Positions 7,854-17,200 of a stretch of DNA of 21,242 bases are shown here, piece by piece. The notes beneath the pieces were generated by a model. The model was not told the DNA's origin. It worked only from the letters and a program-made list of their open reading frames with translations, and did not search any database. Numbering within the stretch: position 1 is the first letter of the stretch; each line of letters starts with the position of its first letter. The position numbers were made by a program, and so were the translations under genes. Source of the DNA: a virus; IMG/VR virus record IMGVR_UViG_3300034196_000039, positions 1-21,242 of that record; one strand, 5' to 3'.

Positions 7854-10800
7854 ATGGCTACCCCTAACGAATCCCCCTACCGAGCTCTCTATGCAGCCGC
7901 TGGGGAAGCACATGGCGTGAGTCCTGACCTCCTTGAGCGTCAAGGCTTCGCGGAATCCAGTTGGAATCCTCTGGCTGTGGGCCCAATGACCAAGTACGGT
8001 CAGGCAAAGGGTCTCTCGCAGTTCATCCCAGGGACCGGCAAGGCCTACGGGTTGGAGACCGATGAGGACTTCCATAACCCAGAGAAGTCGATTCCTGCAC
8101 AAGCGCGCTACATGGCTGACCTGAAGAAACGCTTCGGGGGCTCCGATGAGCTCGCCCTTGCGGCCTACAACATGGGCCCCACAGCTCTCCAACGGAAGAT
8201 CGACAAGGCCGGTGGGATCATCGAAAACGTGGACCTCCCAGAGGAAACCCGTGGGTATCTCCAGAAGATCCTTGAGGGAAAGCAATCAGGCTGGGCAGCA
8301 GATGGCACACGAGCGCCTAGCCGTATCAACTTCGGGACCACTCAGGCTCCCACCGAAAGTGCCATCGACCGGATCGCTTCAGCTACCCCTGAAGAACTCG
8401 GAACGGACTCCGAGAGATCCAAGTGGGACGCCTTCACTGAGGGTCTCCAGCGCTCCTCCATTGGCTCAGACATTCGCTCTGGCCGGGTAACCATTCCGGT
8501 CACTGAGCGGGACATCGACTGGGTTCCCAATGAGGACGATCTCCAGAAGGTCACAGCATCGGGGATCGGTGAAGCCGGGGCCTCCTTCGTATTCAACCAT
8601 GCTTATTCAGGAGAGGACCTTGATGGACTCATCGACATTGCTAAAGAAAACCGCGCCAGTGCAGCAGCCGATGGCCGTCAGGGAGTCCTTACGAGCCTCG
8701 CTGGAGGCCTGGGGGAAATGGTTGGCGACCCTATCACCTACTCAGCTCTATTTATTCCAGGAGGAGCTCAAGTTGGTCGCCTCTTCAATCCCGGCACAGC
8801 TCGAATCCTGGCGGGCTCTGTGGGAGCTGCAACTGAAGGTGCAGCCTATGGCGCCCTCACCGAGTCACTTCGAGAAACCTCCACAGGCGTCGATGCAGAT
8901 TACAAGTCAGCAATCCTCGCTGGAGCAGTTGGTGGAGCGGCGCTTCATGGTGTCGCAGTAGGGATCAAGAAAGCTCTCGGCAAGACGGACAGCATGGATA
9001 GCTTCCGGTATGTCGAGGATGCGGAAACCTCCAAGACCCTGGAGGACGCTGGGATCATTCCCGAGCAACGCTATCAACCTGGGCCACTCACCTCGAAGGT
9101 TCTCAAGGAAGACACCTTCAACCCTGTGGCAAGGTTCTCAACGATTGGCGAACGGATGCGTTCCAGTCAAAACGAGGACATCCGCACAGCCGCTATGGGC
9201 CTCTTCCGTAACGACAAGGGCTATAAGGACGGAACCACTGGCCTCGGTCGGATGACTGGTGAAGAGGTCAAACGGAACCTGGACAACGAATGGTTCGATG
9301 TCGACTCCACTTATGCTCGCCATGCCAACGACTACATCACCTCGAAGCGCTCCTCGGGACTCTCCAAGGCAGAGCTTGAGGAAGAGTTCGGCTATCTCGT
9401 GACGATGGCTCGTGAAAGCGGCAACCGTCAGGGGCTCCCTAGAGGGGTCTCCGAAGCTGCTGAATTGATGGGTAACTTCTATGATCGCCGGATTGGTGAC
9501 GTGCTGACCCCAGCAAGACGCTACGGAACTGGGGCTGACATCATCGACAATCCCAAGGACTGGGCAGGTGTCGCTAACTACTCACCCGTGATCATGGATA
9601 CCGCCAAGATTGCCCGAGCTTCTGCTAAGGCTGGTGGTGACGATCGTCTGCTGGAGATCTCCGGGAGGGCCCTCTATGCCTCCCTGGGGAACCCACAGGT
9701 TCGCGCCAAGGCAATCCAGGCGTATGAGGAAGAGTTCGCCAAGCTGGCAGAGAAGGCCCTGAAGAATGCGGAGACTCCTGAGGGCGCGGCAAAGGCTCAA
9801 GAGATGGCCCGAAAGGCTCTCGATGAGACCGGCAAGCTGACCTCAGACTTCCGTCGATGGGCATTCCAGAAGGCGAAGAACCAGGCTCTCGGTTACGTGG
9901 ACCAGGACATGAGCCGCATTAAGGCCCACCTGTACAAGACCATGGATCCGGCTGAGTTGCCTGACTTCATGCGTTCCCGTGGGATCTTTAGCACGGACGC
10001 TAAGATCACCCTGGCGGATGGCTCTCAATTCAGTATCAACAAAGACCTCCGAAGTGGTGATGTGCGGGCAATCATGCACAGCTATCACAAGCGCACTGCC
10101 GGGGATCTGGCAATGTCCGTGGGGCTTGGTGATAAGGGGTTCGCGGGATTCTCCGAGAGGCTCTCAAGGATTGAACAGCAGATCGCCAAGGCTACTCGGG
10201 ACGATAATCCCAAGCTTAAGCGGCAACTCCAGGGCGACCTCAATGCCATGAAGATTGCAGCGAAGAAGATGTACGGCATGAGCCTCAATCAGGATGGTAG
10301 AGGTGCTGCTGACATGCTGGCCGGGTCACTGACTAACCTCTCTTTCGTGGCGAAGTCGGCCTACATGGGCCCAATGAACTACACCGAGATTTCCTCAGGA
10401 CTTGCCAACTACGGCATGGGGTTCTTCTTCAAGGCCCTCCCTGGAGTCGGTGAGATGTTCCAGCGGGTAGCTAAAGGAAAGTCCACGGCTGATGACCTGA
10501 TGCTCCTACAAAACCGTCTTTGGGGTGAGGAGCTCCATGATGTGGTTTATCCCTCTCACCTGCATACGGCTTATACGGTAGCCAAGGAAAGTGCTCCGGC
10601 GCCAATTGCGGCTGTTTTCGCAGGGACCTCCCGACTGGCCCAGGTGGCACCCTCAGCGAAACTCTTGGGAGCAACCACCAACCGGATCGTCAAGGCAGCC
10701 CAGGAAGAGTTCCTCGCTACCCTCGTCCGGTATGCCCACGGGAGCTCCTCGAAGGTCTTCTCCCAGGCCAAGCTTAAGCACATGAACGTGGATCCGGCCT

Positions 10801-11675
10801 TGTTCTCGAAGGTCCTTGCGCACGTCAAGAAGAGCTCCAAGGTGGGCTCCAAAGGTCAGTTCTCGCTGAACGCTTCGAGGTTCCTCAAGGGATCCGGCAA
10901 GGATGCTCTGGAAGCACGTCAGGTAGTCGCTGAGATCCGCCGAATGGGCGATATGGCAGCAACCGATGTGATCCAGCGGCCTTCCCTCGGTGACACCTTT
11001 ATATGGGCTGATTCCAAGAACCCCTTCATCCGCTTCCTGACCCAGTTCCAGACTTTTTCAATGAGGTCCCTGGAGAAGAAGTTCCTGAAGGGAGCCAACC
11101 GGATTCGCAATGGGGACATCGATGAGGCACTCCAGATGAGCCTCTCCTTGGGGCTTTCTGCGATGGGCACCACCGGTTTTGCCGTTGTTCGTGCTCAGAC
11201 AATTCGTGATGAGGACAAACGCCGAGAGTTCTACAAGAACGCGCTGGGTTATGACTCGGATCTGGATAAGTGGGACCCGACCACATTGGCCGTGGCTGCC
11301 CTGAAGCGCTCCTCATACCTTGCAGCACCCTCCATGGCTTACGACACCTTAGGGACCCCTCTTGGGCTTCCTTATGCAGGTCTTGCGAGAACCACTCGGG
11401 ACACTGAACAGTTCTCTGGGGAAACACCAGCGAAGGCCTGGAAGGGTCTGAACATTGGGGATACCTTCGGGAACTTCCCTGCGGTGAAGTACGGCACTCA
11501 GATGATTCAGTCGGGAGTAGCTGCGGGTAACTTGCTACGCCCTGATCTCGACCCTGAACAGGTAGAGCGTCAAAAGAAACTCATCTTGCTCAATCTAAAA
11601 GGGCTCCTCCCAAACGATCCAGCGACTCAAACCGCACTCTCGTGGCTTATCGCTCATGGCGTAGAGGAACCTTAA
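7854..11675 (+). CDS. internal virion protein with N-terminal lytic transglycosylase domain (T7 gp16-like)
   Basis: A 1273-residue ejection protein (T7 gp16 is 1318). Residues about 8-125 form a Slt-type lysozyme-like domain: HGVSPDLLERQGFAESSWNP places the catalytic glutamate at residue 34 (E37 in T7), followed by GQAKGLSQFIPGTGKAYGL and LALAAYNMGP. It locally opens peptidoglycan during entry. The segment from DGLIDIAKENRASAAADGRQGVLTSLAGG through VGDPITYSALFIPGG to VDADYKSAILAGAVGGAA matches the gp16 family by eye and contains hydrophobic Gly/Ala-rich stretches that may enter the inner membrane. The start is clear: AGGAGG lies just upstream of ATG 7854, 15 bases after the previous stop. The coding pattern is uniform and unbroken to the C terminus. 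Confidence 0.95.
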   Translation: MATPNESPYRALYAAAGEAHGVSPDLLERQGFAESSWNPLAVGPMTKYGQAKGLSQFIPGTGKAYGLETDEDFHNPEKSIPAQARYMADLKKRFGGSDELALAAYNMGPTALQRKIDKAGGIIENVDLPEETRGYLQKILEGKQSGWAADGTRAPSRINFGTTQAPTESAIDRIASATPEELGTDSERSKWDAFTEGLQRSSIGSDIRSGRVTIPVTERDIDWVPNEDDLQKVTASGIGEAGASFVFNHAYSGEDLDGLIDIAKENRASAAADGRQGVLTSLAGGLGEMVGDPITYSALFIPGGAQVGRLFNPGTARILAGSVGAATEGAAYGALTESLRETSTGVDADYKSAILAGAVGGAALHGVAVGIKKALGKTDSMDSFRYVEDAETSKTLEDAGIIPEQRYQPGPLTSKVLKEDTFNPVARFSTIGERMRSSQNEDIRTAAMGLFRNDKGYKDGTTGLGRMTGEEVKRNLDNEWFDVDSTYARHANDYITSKRSSGLSKAELEEEFGYLVTMARESGNRQGLPRGVSEAAELMGNFYDRRIGDVLTPARRYGTGADIIDNPKDWAGVANYSPVIMDTAKIARASAKAGGDDRLLEISGRALYASLGNPQVRAKAIQAYEEEFAKLAEKALKNAETPEGAAKAQEMARKALDETGKLTSDFRRWAFQKAKNQALGYVDQDMSRIKAHLYKTMDPAELPDFMRSRGIFSTDAKITLADGSQFSINKDLRSGDVRAIMHSYHKRTAGDLAMSVGLGDKGFAGFSERLSRIEQQIAKATRDDNPKLKRQLQGDLNAMKIAAKKMYGMSLNQDGRGAADMLAGSLTNLSFVAKSAYMGPMNYTEISSGLANYGMGFFFKALPGVGEMFQRVAKGKSTADDLMLLQNRLWGEELHDVVYPSHLHTAYTVAKESAPAPIAAVFAGTSRLAQVAPSAKLLGATTNRIVKAAQEEFLATLVRYAHGSSSKVFSQAKLKHMNVDPALFSKVLAHVKKSSKVGSKGQFSLNASRFLKGSGKDALEARQVVAEIRRMGDMAATDVIQRPSLGDTFIWADSKNPFIRFLTQFQTFSMRSLEKKFLKGANRIRNGDIDEALQMSLSLGLSAMGTTGFAVVRAQTIRDEDKRREFYKNALGYDSDLDKWDPTTLAVAALKRSSYLAAPSMAYDTLGTPLGLPYAGLARTTRDTEQFSGETPAKAWKGLNIGDTFGNFPAVKYGTQMIQSGVAAGNLLRPDLDPEQVERQKKLILLNLKGLLPNDPATQTALSWLIAHGVEEP

Positions 11676-11727
11676 ACATCCCTCCGGGGCTTCTTCATGA
11701 GGCCTCATTGATTCCTCAAGGATAACC

Positions 11728-14169
11728 ATGGCTGCATACGCGCCTATCACTTATCAAAAGAGTGAAGCATCGGCACTTTTCGATATCCCCTTTGACTATC
11801 TCTCTCAGCAATTCATTGTGGTCATAGTCGCGGGCATTGTACGAACTCACGGAGTTGATTATGACTTCCTTGACAAGACCCGCATACGCTTCCTTACGGG
11901 AGACATTCCAGCGGCCGCGCGCGTAACTCTTAAGCGGAACACAAATGCTTCTTCGCGACTTGTTTCCTGGAAGGACGCATCGGTCCTCAAAGCGAACGAC
12001 CTTGAGTTATCTCAACTGCAATTACTGCACATAGCGGAAGAAGCAACTTACATTGCAGGATCCGCCATACTTCCAGACTATGAATTCAACTGGAATGCAC
12101 TTGGGCGCCGCCTGACAAATCTTGCAGAGCCACAGGCTCTTCATGATGGAGCCACAAAGAACTACGTCGACACATCTTTAACTAAAACCGTGAGAGCTCC
12201 ACAGGGAGAAGTTCTTAAGGAGCTCCCTGGAGCATCAGGGCGGGCGGGCAAGATACTGGGATTCGATTCAAGTGGTAATCCTATTGCGGCACTTCCAGCT
12301 TCTGGCTCAGGAACTGAGTTAGCCCTGGCTTTGGCTGACCCTTTGAACGAAGTGGTGGCCTTTGCTCAGCCAGGGGATTCGGTAGCCAGGTTTGTTCGCG
12401 ACAAATTGCTTGAGGGCGCGGTAAGCATACTTGATTACAAAAAGCCTTCGGACGGGGAAGATATACACCCAGCCATTCTTCGTGCTTTATTTGCCATAAA
12501 GAGCGGCCTAACTAAATCAAGAACTCTACTTATCCCTCAAACTCCCGCCTACTGGGAGTGCTCTTCTCAAGTCACCTTTAATCTCTCCGACTTCACGTTA
12601 CTTGCTTATGGCAATGTCAAGCTGACATCCAACCTCCGCCAAAATACATTCCTGTTTGCCTTTGATGATAACAGCGTGCCAGCGCAGTATCTAACCAACG
12701 TCACCGTGCTTTCAAACAAATCTTATGTAGACGGTAATGCGCCAGCGATGACATTTGATTATGCGCATGCGGACGGTTCAGACAATCACTGTGCAATACG
12801 TTTCAATCGCGTAAAGAACTTGGTTGCTCGCGACTGGCACGGTACTCACGGCCCCATAGATTCTTTTAGTGTCCGGGAGTGCCCTAATCACTATATAAAA
12901 CGGTGTGAGTTCTCTTTTGCCCGTGAGGATAACGGCTTTTCGGCTACAACGGATATGCCTACATGGGTCAATGGGGATTGGACGACTTTTGGTTACGGAG
13001 TTGTCGAGGACTGCATAGCTCACCATAACAACGACTTCGGGATGACAGCCTTTAATTGCTCCGGGGTTAGATTTATTCGAGGTCTTAGTTACAAAAACAG
13101 AGGTGGCTACAGCTACGAAGATAGCTATGGCAGTCCTGACATAAAGACATTCCATGGAGGATTTTACTCGTGTGTGACGTATGACTGCATTGAGCAGGGA
13201 TACTATTTAAACGCAGATGGTGTCGGAACGGACATATGGTGCCGCTCGCGAAACATCCGGGGCTACCCTGGCGACAACAGTAATAATATTTACGAAAACG
13301 GTGTAGTTGTAGCTAGTAATCGGCGTGTATTTATTGGCGGGGACCATCGAGGTAACGGGCGGTGTGGCTTAGCAATATTCAACGGTTCCGGCCTCTTTAT
13401 GGACATCACGGTCGATGGTCAGTTCAACGATAACGACTCATCTGGCATTTGGGCGCGAGGCGTTGGGCAGCTCATCCTTAAGCCAGGGACGGAGATAAAT
13501 AGGAACGGTAAGGTTTTAGTGAACGGGCAGTTTAGCCCTGGACTAAGAGCATTCAATAATGGCGGTATCTTTTACCTCCAAGGTCAAGGCCTGCTGAAGG
13601 CAATTGGGGTAATTTGCAGCGACAACGGCCTGAATGGAATGGATATCAACTACGTGAAAACCGTAGAAGTATTCGCAACCACCGGGGAAAACAACTGCCA
13701 GTGCGATACGGGGCGGGGCATTCGAATTAGTAATGCTACCGACGCCAAACTTGGACTGAATGCGTTCCCCTCTGATACCGGAAACCAGACATTTGCCTTC
13801 TCCTTTGAAAGCTCGGTGATCAACGGTTACGACATAGCCAATACAGGCACTGGCACAGTGGGGGTAGTTGCTAACAACTCTTCTACCAAACAGCAGGCAG
13901 TGCGCGGGCAGTTTGCCGGAAGTACCACTTATAACCCTCCGGTTATTTCACCTGGATCCCGAGTAGCAGTGACAATTGAGGTGATAGGCGCTGACGTAGG
14001 GGATTTTGTTGAAGTATCTTTCGCCGCCGATACCGGCTATGCGGTTATAAGCGGCAAGGTTTTTACTCTCAACAACGTCACGGTCTTCATCAACAACTTT
14101 ACCGGCTCCCCCATTGACATTGAGTCAGGGACTGTCCGCGTACTAGTAACCAAAAGAAACGGCGGTTAG
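11728..14169 (+). CDS. tail fibre / tailspike with T7-type anchor and beta-helix body
   Basis: An 813-residue receptor-binding protein. Residues about 1-150 (MAAYAPITYQKSEASALFDIPFDYLSQQFI...VDYDF.....I.F..G) match the T7 gp17 N-terminal tail-attachment domain. After a linker (about 150-230), the stretch SILDYKKPSDGEDIHPAILRALFAI...LLIPQTPAYWECSSQVTF has the look of a pectate-lyase-3 type right-handed beta-helix entry, and repeats rich in N, G and D continue to about residue 705. The C-terminal 100 residues form a beta-sandwich-like domain. The body may cleave surface polysaccharide, but no catalytic residues can be assigned by eye. The gene is more AT-rich and uses different codons from its neighbours, which suggests exchange. 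AAGGA at 11718-11722 supports the start. A 12-bp palindrome (11697-11708) lies in the leader. Confidence 0.9.
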   Translation: MAAYAPITYQKSEASALFDIPFDYLSQQFIVVIVAGIVRTHGVDYDFLDKTRIRFLTGDIPAAARVTLKRNTNASSRLVSWKDASVLKANDLELSQLQLLHIAEEATYIAGSAILPDYEFNWNALGRRLTNLAEPQALHDGATKNYVDTSLTKTVRAPQGEVLKELPGASGRAGKILGFDSSGNPIAALPASGSGTELALALADPLNEVVAFAQPGDSVARFVRDKLLEGAVSILDYKKPSDGEDIHPAILRALFAIKSGLTKSRTLLIPQTPAYWECSSQVTFNLSDFTLLAYGNVKLTSNLRQNTFLFAFDDNSVPAQYLTNVTVLSNKSYVDGNAPAMTFDYAHADGSDNHCAIRFNRVKNLVARDWHGTHGPIDSFSVRECPNHYIKRCEFSFAREDNGFSATTDMPTWVNGDWTTFGYGVVEDCIAHHNNDFGMTAFNCSGVRFIRGLSYKNRGGYSYEDSYGSPDIKTFHGGFYSCVTYDCIEQGYYLNADGVGTDIWCRSRNIRGYPGDNSNNIYENGVVVASNRRVFIGGDHRGNGRCGLAIFNGSGLFMDITVDGQFNDNDSSGIWARGVGQLILKPGTEINRNGKVLVNGQFSPGLRAFNNGGIFYLQGQGLLKAIGVICSDNGLNGMDINYVKTVEVFATTGENNCQCDTGRGIRISNATDAKLGLNAFPSDTGNQTFAFSFESSVINGYDIANTGTGTVGVVANNSSTKQQAVRGQFAGSTTYNPPVISPGSRVAVTIEVIGADVGDFVEVSFAADTGYAVISGKVFTLNNVTVFINNFTGSPIDIESGTVRVLVTKRNGG

Positions 14170-14171
14170 TA

Positions 14172-14369
14172 ATGTTCAAACTTGATTTTACCAACGGGAC
14201 TCTCCAGTGGACCCCTCAAGCCGTTGCCGGCGTTGATATTTCGGTAAGACTTTTCTACGGGCTCACTCTCAACGAATGGTTTTACGTCACGGTCATCCTG
14301 GCTACCTTCGTGCAAATGTGGGCAGTCATCTACAAAACCCGTAAGGGAACTCCTAAGGACAAAGAATGA
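14172..14369 (+). CDS. class II holin (T7 gp17.5-like)
   Basis: A 65-residue protein. The sequence MFKLDFTNG...VAGVDISVRLFYGLTLNEWFYVTVILATFVQMWAVIYKTRK aligns closely by eye with T7 gp17.5 (MLSLDFNN...SARLFFGLSLNEWFYVAAIAYTVVQIGAKVVDK). It holds the signature GL.LNEWFYV, one clear membrane segment (about residues 33-53) and a charged C terminus (KTRKGTPKDKE). It permeabilises the inner membrane at the end of the lytic cycle and lets the endolysin, presumably encoded in the early region outside the window, act. It starts 2 bases after the tail-fibre stop with only a weak Shine-Dalgarno, and its stop overlaps the start of the small terminase gene (ATGA). Confidence 0.92.
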   Translation: MFKLDFTNGTLQWTPQAVAGVDISVRLFYGLTLNEWFYVTVILATFVQMWAVIYKTRKGTPKDKE

Positions 14370-14605
14370 GTGACCTTGTAGAACTCCTGAAAGAAATCCA
14401 TAGCGCTCTTGCAGAGCAACTATTGGCGGATCTTCAGAACTCTGAGAAACGGACTCCTCAGCTCTACTCCCAGATCATCAAGTTTCTCAAAGACAACGGC
14501 ATTGATGCACTTCCGAAAGGTGGCAATCCAGTGTCGTCTCTTTTGGACGGACTGTCTGAGTACGAGAATGAGGTAAATGAGGCGGCTGGCCTTCCACGCC
14601 ACTAA
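14366..14605 (+). CDS. terminase small subunit / DNA maturase A (T7 gp18-like)
   Basis: A 79-residue acidic protein (T7 gp18 is 89). The pattern LLKEIHSALAEQLLADLQNSEKRTPQLYSQIIKFLKDNGIDAL matches T7 gp18 (FLEMLDTAMAQRMLADLSDDERRSPQLYNAINKLLDRHKF), including the conserved R[TS]PQLY turn of the DNA-binding helices. It recognises concatemer junctions and delivers them to the large subunit. The ATG overlaps the holin stop codon (ATGA), so translation is coupled. In T7 the spanin genes 18.5/18.7 follow; here only a 62-base gap with a terminator separates it from the large subunit. Confidence 0.92.
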   Translation: MSDLVELLKEIHSALAEQLLADLQNSEKRTPQLYSQIIKFLKDNGIDALPKGGNPVSSLLDGLSEYENEVNEAAGLPRH

Positions 14606-14625
14606 GAGCCTCATCAAGGAACCCT

Positions 14626-14652
14626 AGGGGGCCCCGCAATGGGGCCTCTTTT
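14626..14652 (+). terminator. terminator between small and large terminase genes
   Basis: A GC-rich stem of six Watson-Crick pairs (ggcccc 14630-14635 with ggggcc 14641-14646), extendable to ten with G-U pairs (14626-14635 with 14641-14650), has a gcaat loop and ends in four T residues. It would lower expression of the large terminase relative to the holin and small subunit. Confidence 0.6.
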
Positions 14653-14667
14653 GCTATTGGAGTCGCA

Positions 14668-16410
14668 ATGACCCAAGCGGAACAAAAGAAGCTCTTAACG
14701 AACTTCGCCCTATTCGTGTGGGTGGTCTGGAAGTCCATTGGGCTTCCCCCTCCGACCCCCATTCAGACAGATATGTCGAATACCCTCCAGGCCCCTCCTT
14801 CCCGGCGATTTATCATCCAGGGGTTCCGAGGAGTGGCTAAGTCATTCATCACCTGTGCTTACGTGGTGTGGATGCTGTGGAGGAACCCGAATCTCAAAAT
14901 CATGATCGTCTCAGCCTCGAAGGAGCGAGCTGATGCGAACGCCCAGTTCATCAAGAAGATCATCGCCGAGCTGGACTTCCTGAGCCACCTAAGAGCCGGG
15001 AAGGACCAGAGGGATACCCAGAACATCTTCGACGTAGGCCCTGCTGCGCCTGACCACTCCCCTTCTGTGAAGTCGGTGGGTATCACGGGCCAGCTCACGG
15101 GTTCTCGCGCAGACATCATCATTGCGGATGACGTGGAGGTCCCCGGCAACTCCTTTACTCAAGCCATGCGGGACAAGCTGTTTGAGCTCGTGAAAGAGTT
15201 TGACGCCATCCTGAAGCCACAAGGTTCGGTCATCTACCTTGGCACTCCCCAGAATGAGATGAGCCTCTACAACGAGCTCCAGGAACGTGGCTACACCACC
15301 TACATTTGGCCTGCCCGATTCCCCTACGATCAGAAGCACAGGGACTCTTACGGAGTACGTCTGGCGCCATACATTGCGCGGATCTTCGATGCTGACCCTG
15401 TGGGCACTGCTGGTACTCCAACGGACCCTAAGCGGTTTGATGATGAGGACCTAAGGGAGCGGGAGCTCTCCTACCGGAAAGCAGGGTTCATGCTCCAGTT
15501 CATGCTGGATACGAGCCTCTCTGACGGTGACAGGTATCCCCTGAAACTCCGCGACTTGATCGTCATGGACGTGAACAAGGAGGAAGGGCCGCTTAAGCTG
15601 ACCTGGATGCCTGCACCGAATCTTCTCCTCCAGGCGCTAGCTTTGGTGGGCCTCAAGGGGGATCGGTACTACGGACCTCACAGCGTCTCTCAGGAGACGG
15701 GCAAGTACACCTACAAGATCCTCGCAGTGGACCCTTCAGGCCGTGGTAAAGATGAGACTGGCTACGCCGTCCTCTACTACCTCAACGGATACATCTACCT
15801 GATGGAAGTTGGGGGTCTCCACGATGGCTACTCAGATGCAACCCTGGCTAGTCTCGCGCAGATCGCCAAGAAGTGGGATGTGAATGAGGTAGTGGTAGAG
15901 GCCAACTTCGGTGACGGCATGTACACCAAACTCCTAACCCCTGTGATGTCCGCTGTTCATCGGTGCCACATCGAGGAGATCAAGAGTAAGGGTCAGAAGG
16001 AAGTCCGCATCATCGACACCCTAGAGCCTCTCGTTACGAATCACCGCTTGGTGGTCAACATGAGAGCCGTGGATCGTGATGCTGAGGCCGTAGCCAACTC
16101 CGAGCACTGCCAGCCCTACCACTCGTTCTTCTACCAGTTCACCCGCTTGACCGCTGACAGGGGCTCCCTGAAGGCTGATGACCGGCTGGACTCGGTGGCT
16201 ATCGGTGTGGCCCGTCTGATCGAGGCCATGGGTGTAGATCCTGATGAAGGCGTGAAGGTTGCCGCTGAGGACTTCATTGAGAACGCTATGGAGGGTCTCA
16301 TGAACGTAGTCACGAAGACTCTGAGTGTCTGTGGGATCTCCATTCAATCCTCCGTCGAGGAAGGCTCTGGGGGAACCTGGGATAGTCTTAATTGGATGGA
16401 TAACAGATAA
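14668..16410 (+). CDS. terminase large subunit / DNA maturase B (T7 gp19-like)
   Basis: A 580-residue packaging motor and nuclease (T7 gp19 is 586). The N-terminal ATPase has a Walker A variant GFRGVAKS at residues 52-59 and a Walker B IIIADD at 150-155 (T7: DIIIADDVE). The coupling-type segment VIYLGTPQNE lies at about 188-196. The C-terminal RNase H-like nuclease has its acidic residues in ILAVDPSGRGKDETG (D355), VVVEANFGDGMY (E411, D416) and DDRLDSVAI (D508). A Shine-Dalgarno TTGGAG lies upstream of ATG 14668. All key residues are present, so packaging should be intact. A TTG in the TTGGAGG that follows its stop is the ribosome site of the next gene, not a start. Confidence 0.95.
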   Translation: MTQAEQKKLLTNFALFVWVVWKSIGLPPPTPIQTDMSNTLQAPPSRRFIIQGFRGVAKSFITCAYVVWMLWRNPNLKIMIVSASKERADANAQFIKKIIAELDFLSHLRAGKDQRDTQNIFDVGPAAPDHSPSVKSVGITGQLTGSRADIIIADDVEVPGNSFTQAMRDKLFELVKEFDAILKPQGSVIYLGTPQNEMSLYNELQERGYTTYIWPARFPYDQKHRDSYGVRLAPYIARIFDADPVGTAGTPTDPKRFDDEDLRERELSYRKAGFMLQFMLDTSLSDGDRYPLKLRDLIVMDVNKEEGPLKLTWMPAPNLLLQALALVGLKGDRYYGPHSVSQETGKYTYKILAVDPSGRGKDETGYAVLYYLNGYIYLMEVGGLHDGYSDATLASLAQIAKKWDVNEVVVEANFGDGMYTKLLTPVMSAVHRCHIEEIKSKGQKEVRIIDTLEPLVTNHRLVVNMRAVDRDAEAVANSEHCQPYHSFFYQFTRLTADRGSLKADDRLDSVAIGVARLIEAMGVDPDEGVKVAAEDFIENAMEGLMNVVTKTLSVCGISIQSSVEEGSGGTWDSLNWMDNR

Positions 16411-16436
16411 TCCTTAGCGACTATTTGGAGGTGCAT

Positions 16437-17150
16437 GTGGGAAAAACTTATGAAGTGACAAAAAAACAGCATTTTCACATGCGCCATATCTTGGATAAGT
16501 TTTCGGACAAGGGCGACCTCGTTATCCTTGAAAAAAACTCAACAGAACTGAAGCCGGCAAAAACAACTGACAGCATATTTCTAGCTGATAGCGCATGGTC
16601 GCAGGAGCTCGAAGGCTCTTATAGTAGAAAGATAGAACGCAGAATAGTTGGGCAAATAAGTCATATATTAAAAGAAGAAACCGTATGTGATCACCCAGCC
16701 ATATCAAACTACCATCTGCTATGGAAGCTGCGCCATCATTACGCGCTGAGCCCTGGAGAAAAAGAGCAATACTATGAAGGGTACGGTGCGGGCGAAATGG
16801 ACCCTGCCTTAAAGCAGATGGCTAATTACCTCGAAAAGCTCCCCATCAATCCTGATGGATCAATCGACGCTATGTTTTCTGTCACTCAAAAAATAAAAAT
16901 CGGCTTCGAAAACTACATCCGCCAGTATCGCGGCATAAAATGGGAAATATTAAAATCATCTACTGGCGGTTTTATTTCTGCTGACTGCTATGACAGAAGC
17001 TTAATATTTCCAATCTCGCCCTCGGTTCTCTTGCTTGGAAAACACAAGGCTAGCAAAAGACCGGTCGAGGCAACACCGGAGCAGATCGAACTGTATAACA
17101 ATGCTGCCTTGGATCAATGTTCTCTTTTTTGTTTTTCCGCCAAACCTTGA
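16437..17150 (+). CDS. DUF4238-like accessory protein, function unknown
   Basis: A 237-residue protein from the GTG at 16437, preceded by GGAGGT at 16427-16432. An in-frame TTG at 16425 lies in the ribosome site and is a poor start. The opening KKQHFHMRHILDKFSDKGDLVILEK has the [RK]QH....YL..F.....l.vy pattern of DUF4238. The middle (ADSAWSQELEGSYSRKIERRI.G) and the end (GGFISADCYDRSLIFPISPSVLLLG) also fit that family, in which an S.D.P.....FPLSP motif is common. There is no signal peptide and no membrane segment. The gene is clearly AT-rich (AAA, ATA, TTT codons) next to terminase, so it is probably acquired. It sits in the T7 19.2/19.3 position, where accessory genes accumulate. A role in lysogenic conversion or phage exclusion is inference only. 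A GATAAT hexamer (16406-16411) could be a -10 box, with no clear -35. Confidence 0.75.
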   Translation: MGKTYEVTKKQHFHMRHILDKFSDKGDLVILEKNSTELKPAKTTDSIFLADSAWSQELEGSYSRKIERRIVGQISHILKEETVCDHPAISNYHLLWKLRHHYALSPGEKEQYYEGYGAGEMDPALKQMANYLEKLPINPDGSIDAMFSVTQKIKIGFENYIRQYRGIKWEILKSSTGGFISADCYDRSLIFPISPSVLLLGKHKASKRPVEATPEQIELYNNAALDQCSLFCFSAKP

Positions 17151-17154
17151 AGAT

Positions 17155-17200
17155 GCCCCTTGGTGAGTCCTTAAGTGGATTCATTGAGGGGCTATTTTTT
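17155..17200 (+). terminator. strong intrinsic terminator after the DUF4238-like gene
   Basis: A 16-bp stem (17155-17170 with 17177-17192, several G-U pairs), loop TTAAGT, followed by six T residues (17195-17200). It begins 4 bases after the stop codon and closes the late transcript, separating it from the lipoprotein gene. Confidence 0.88.
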
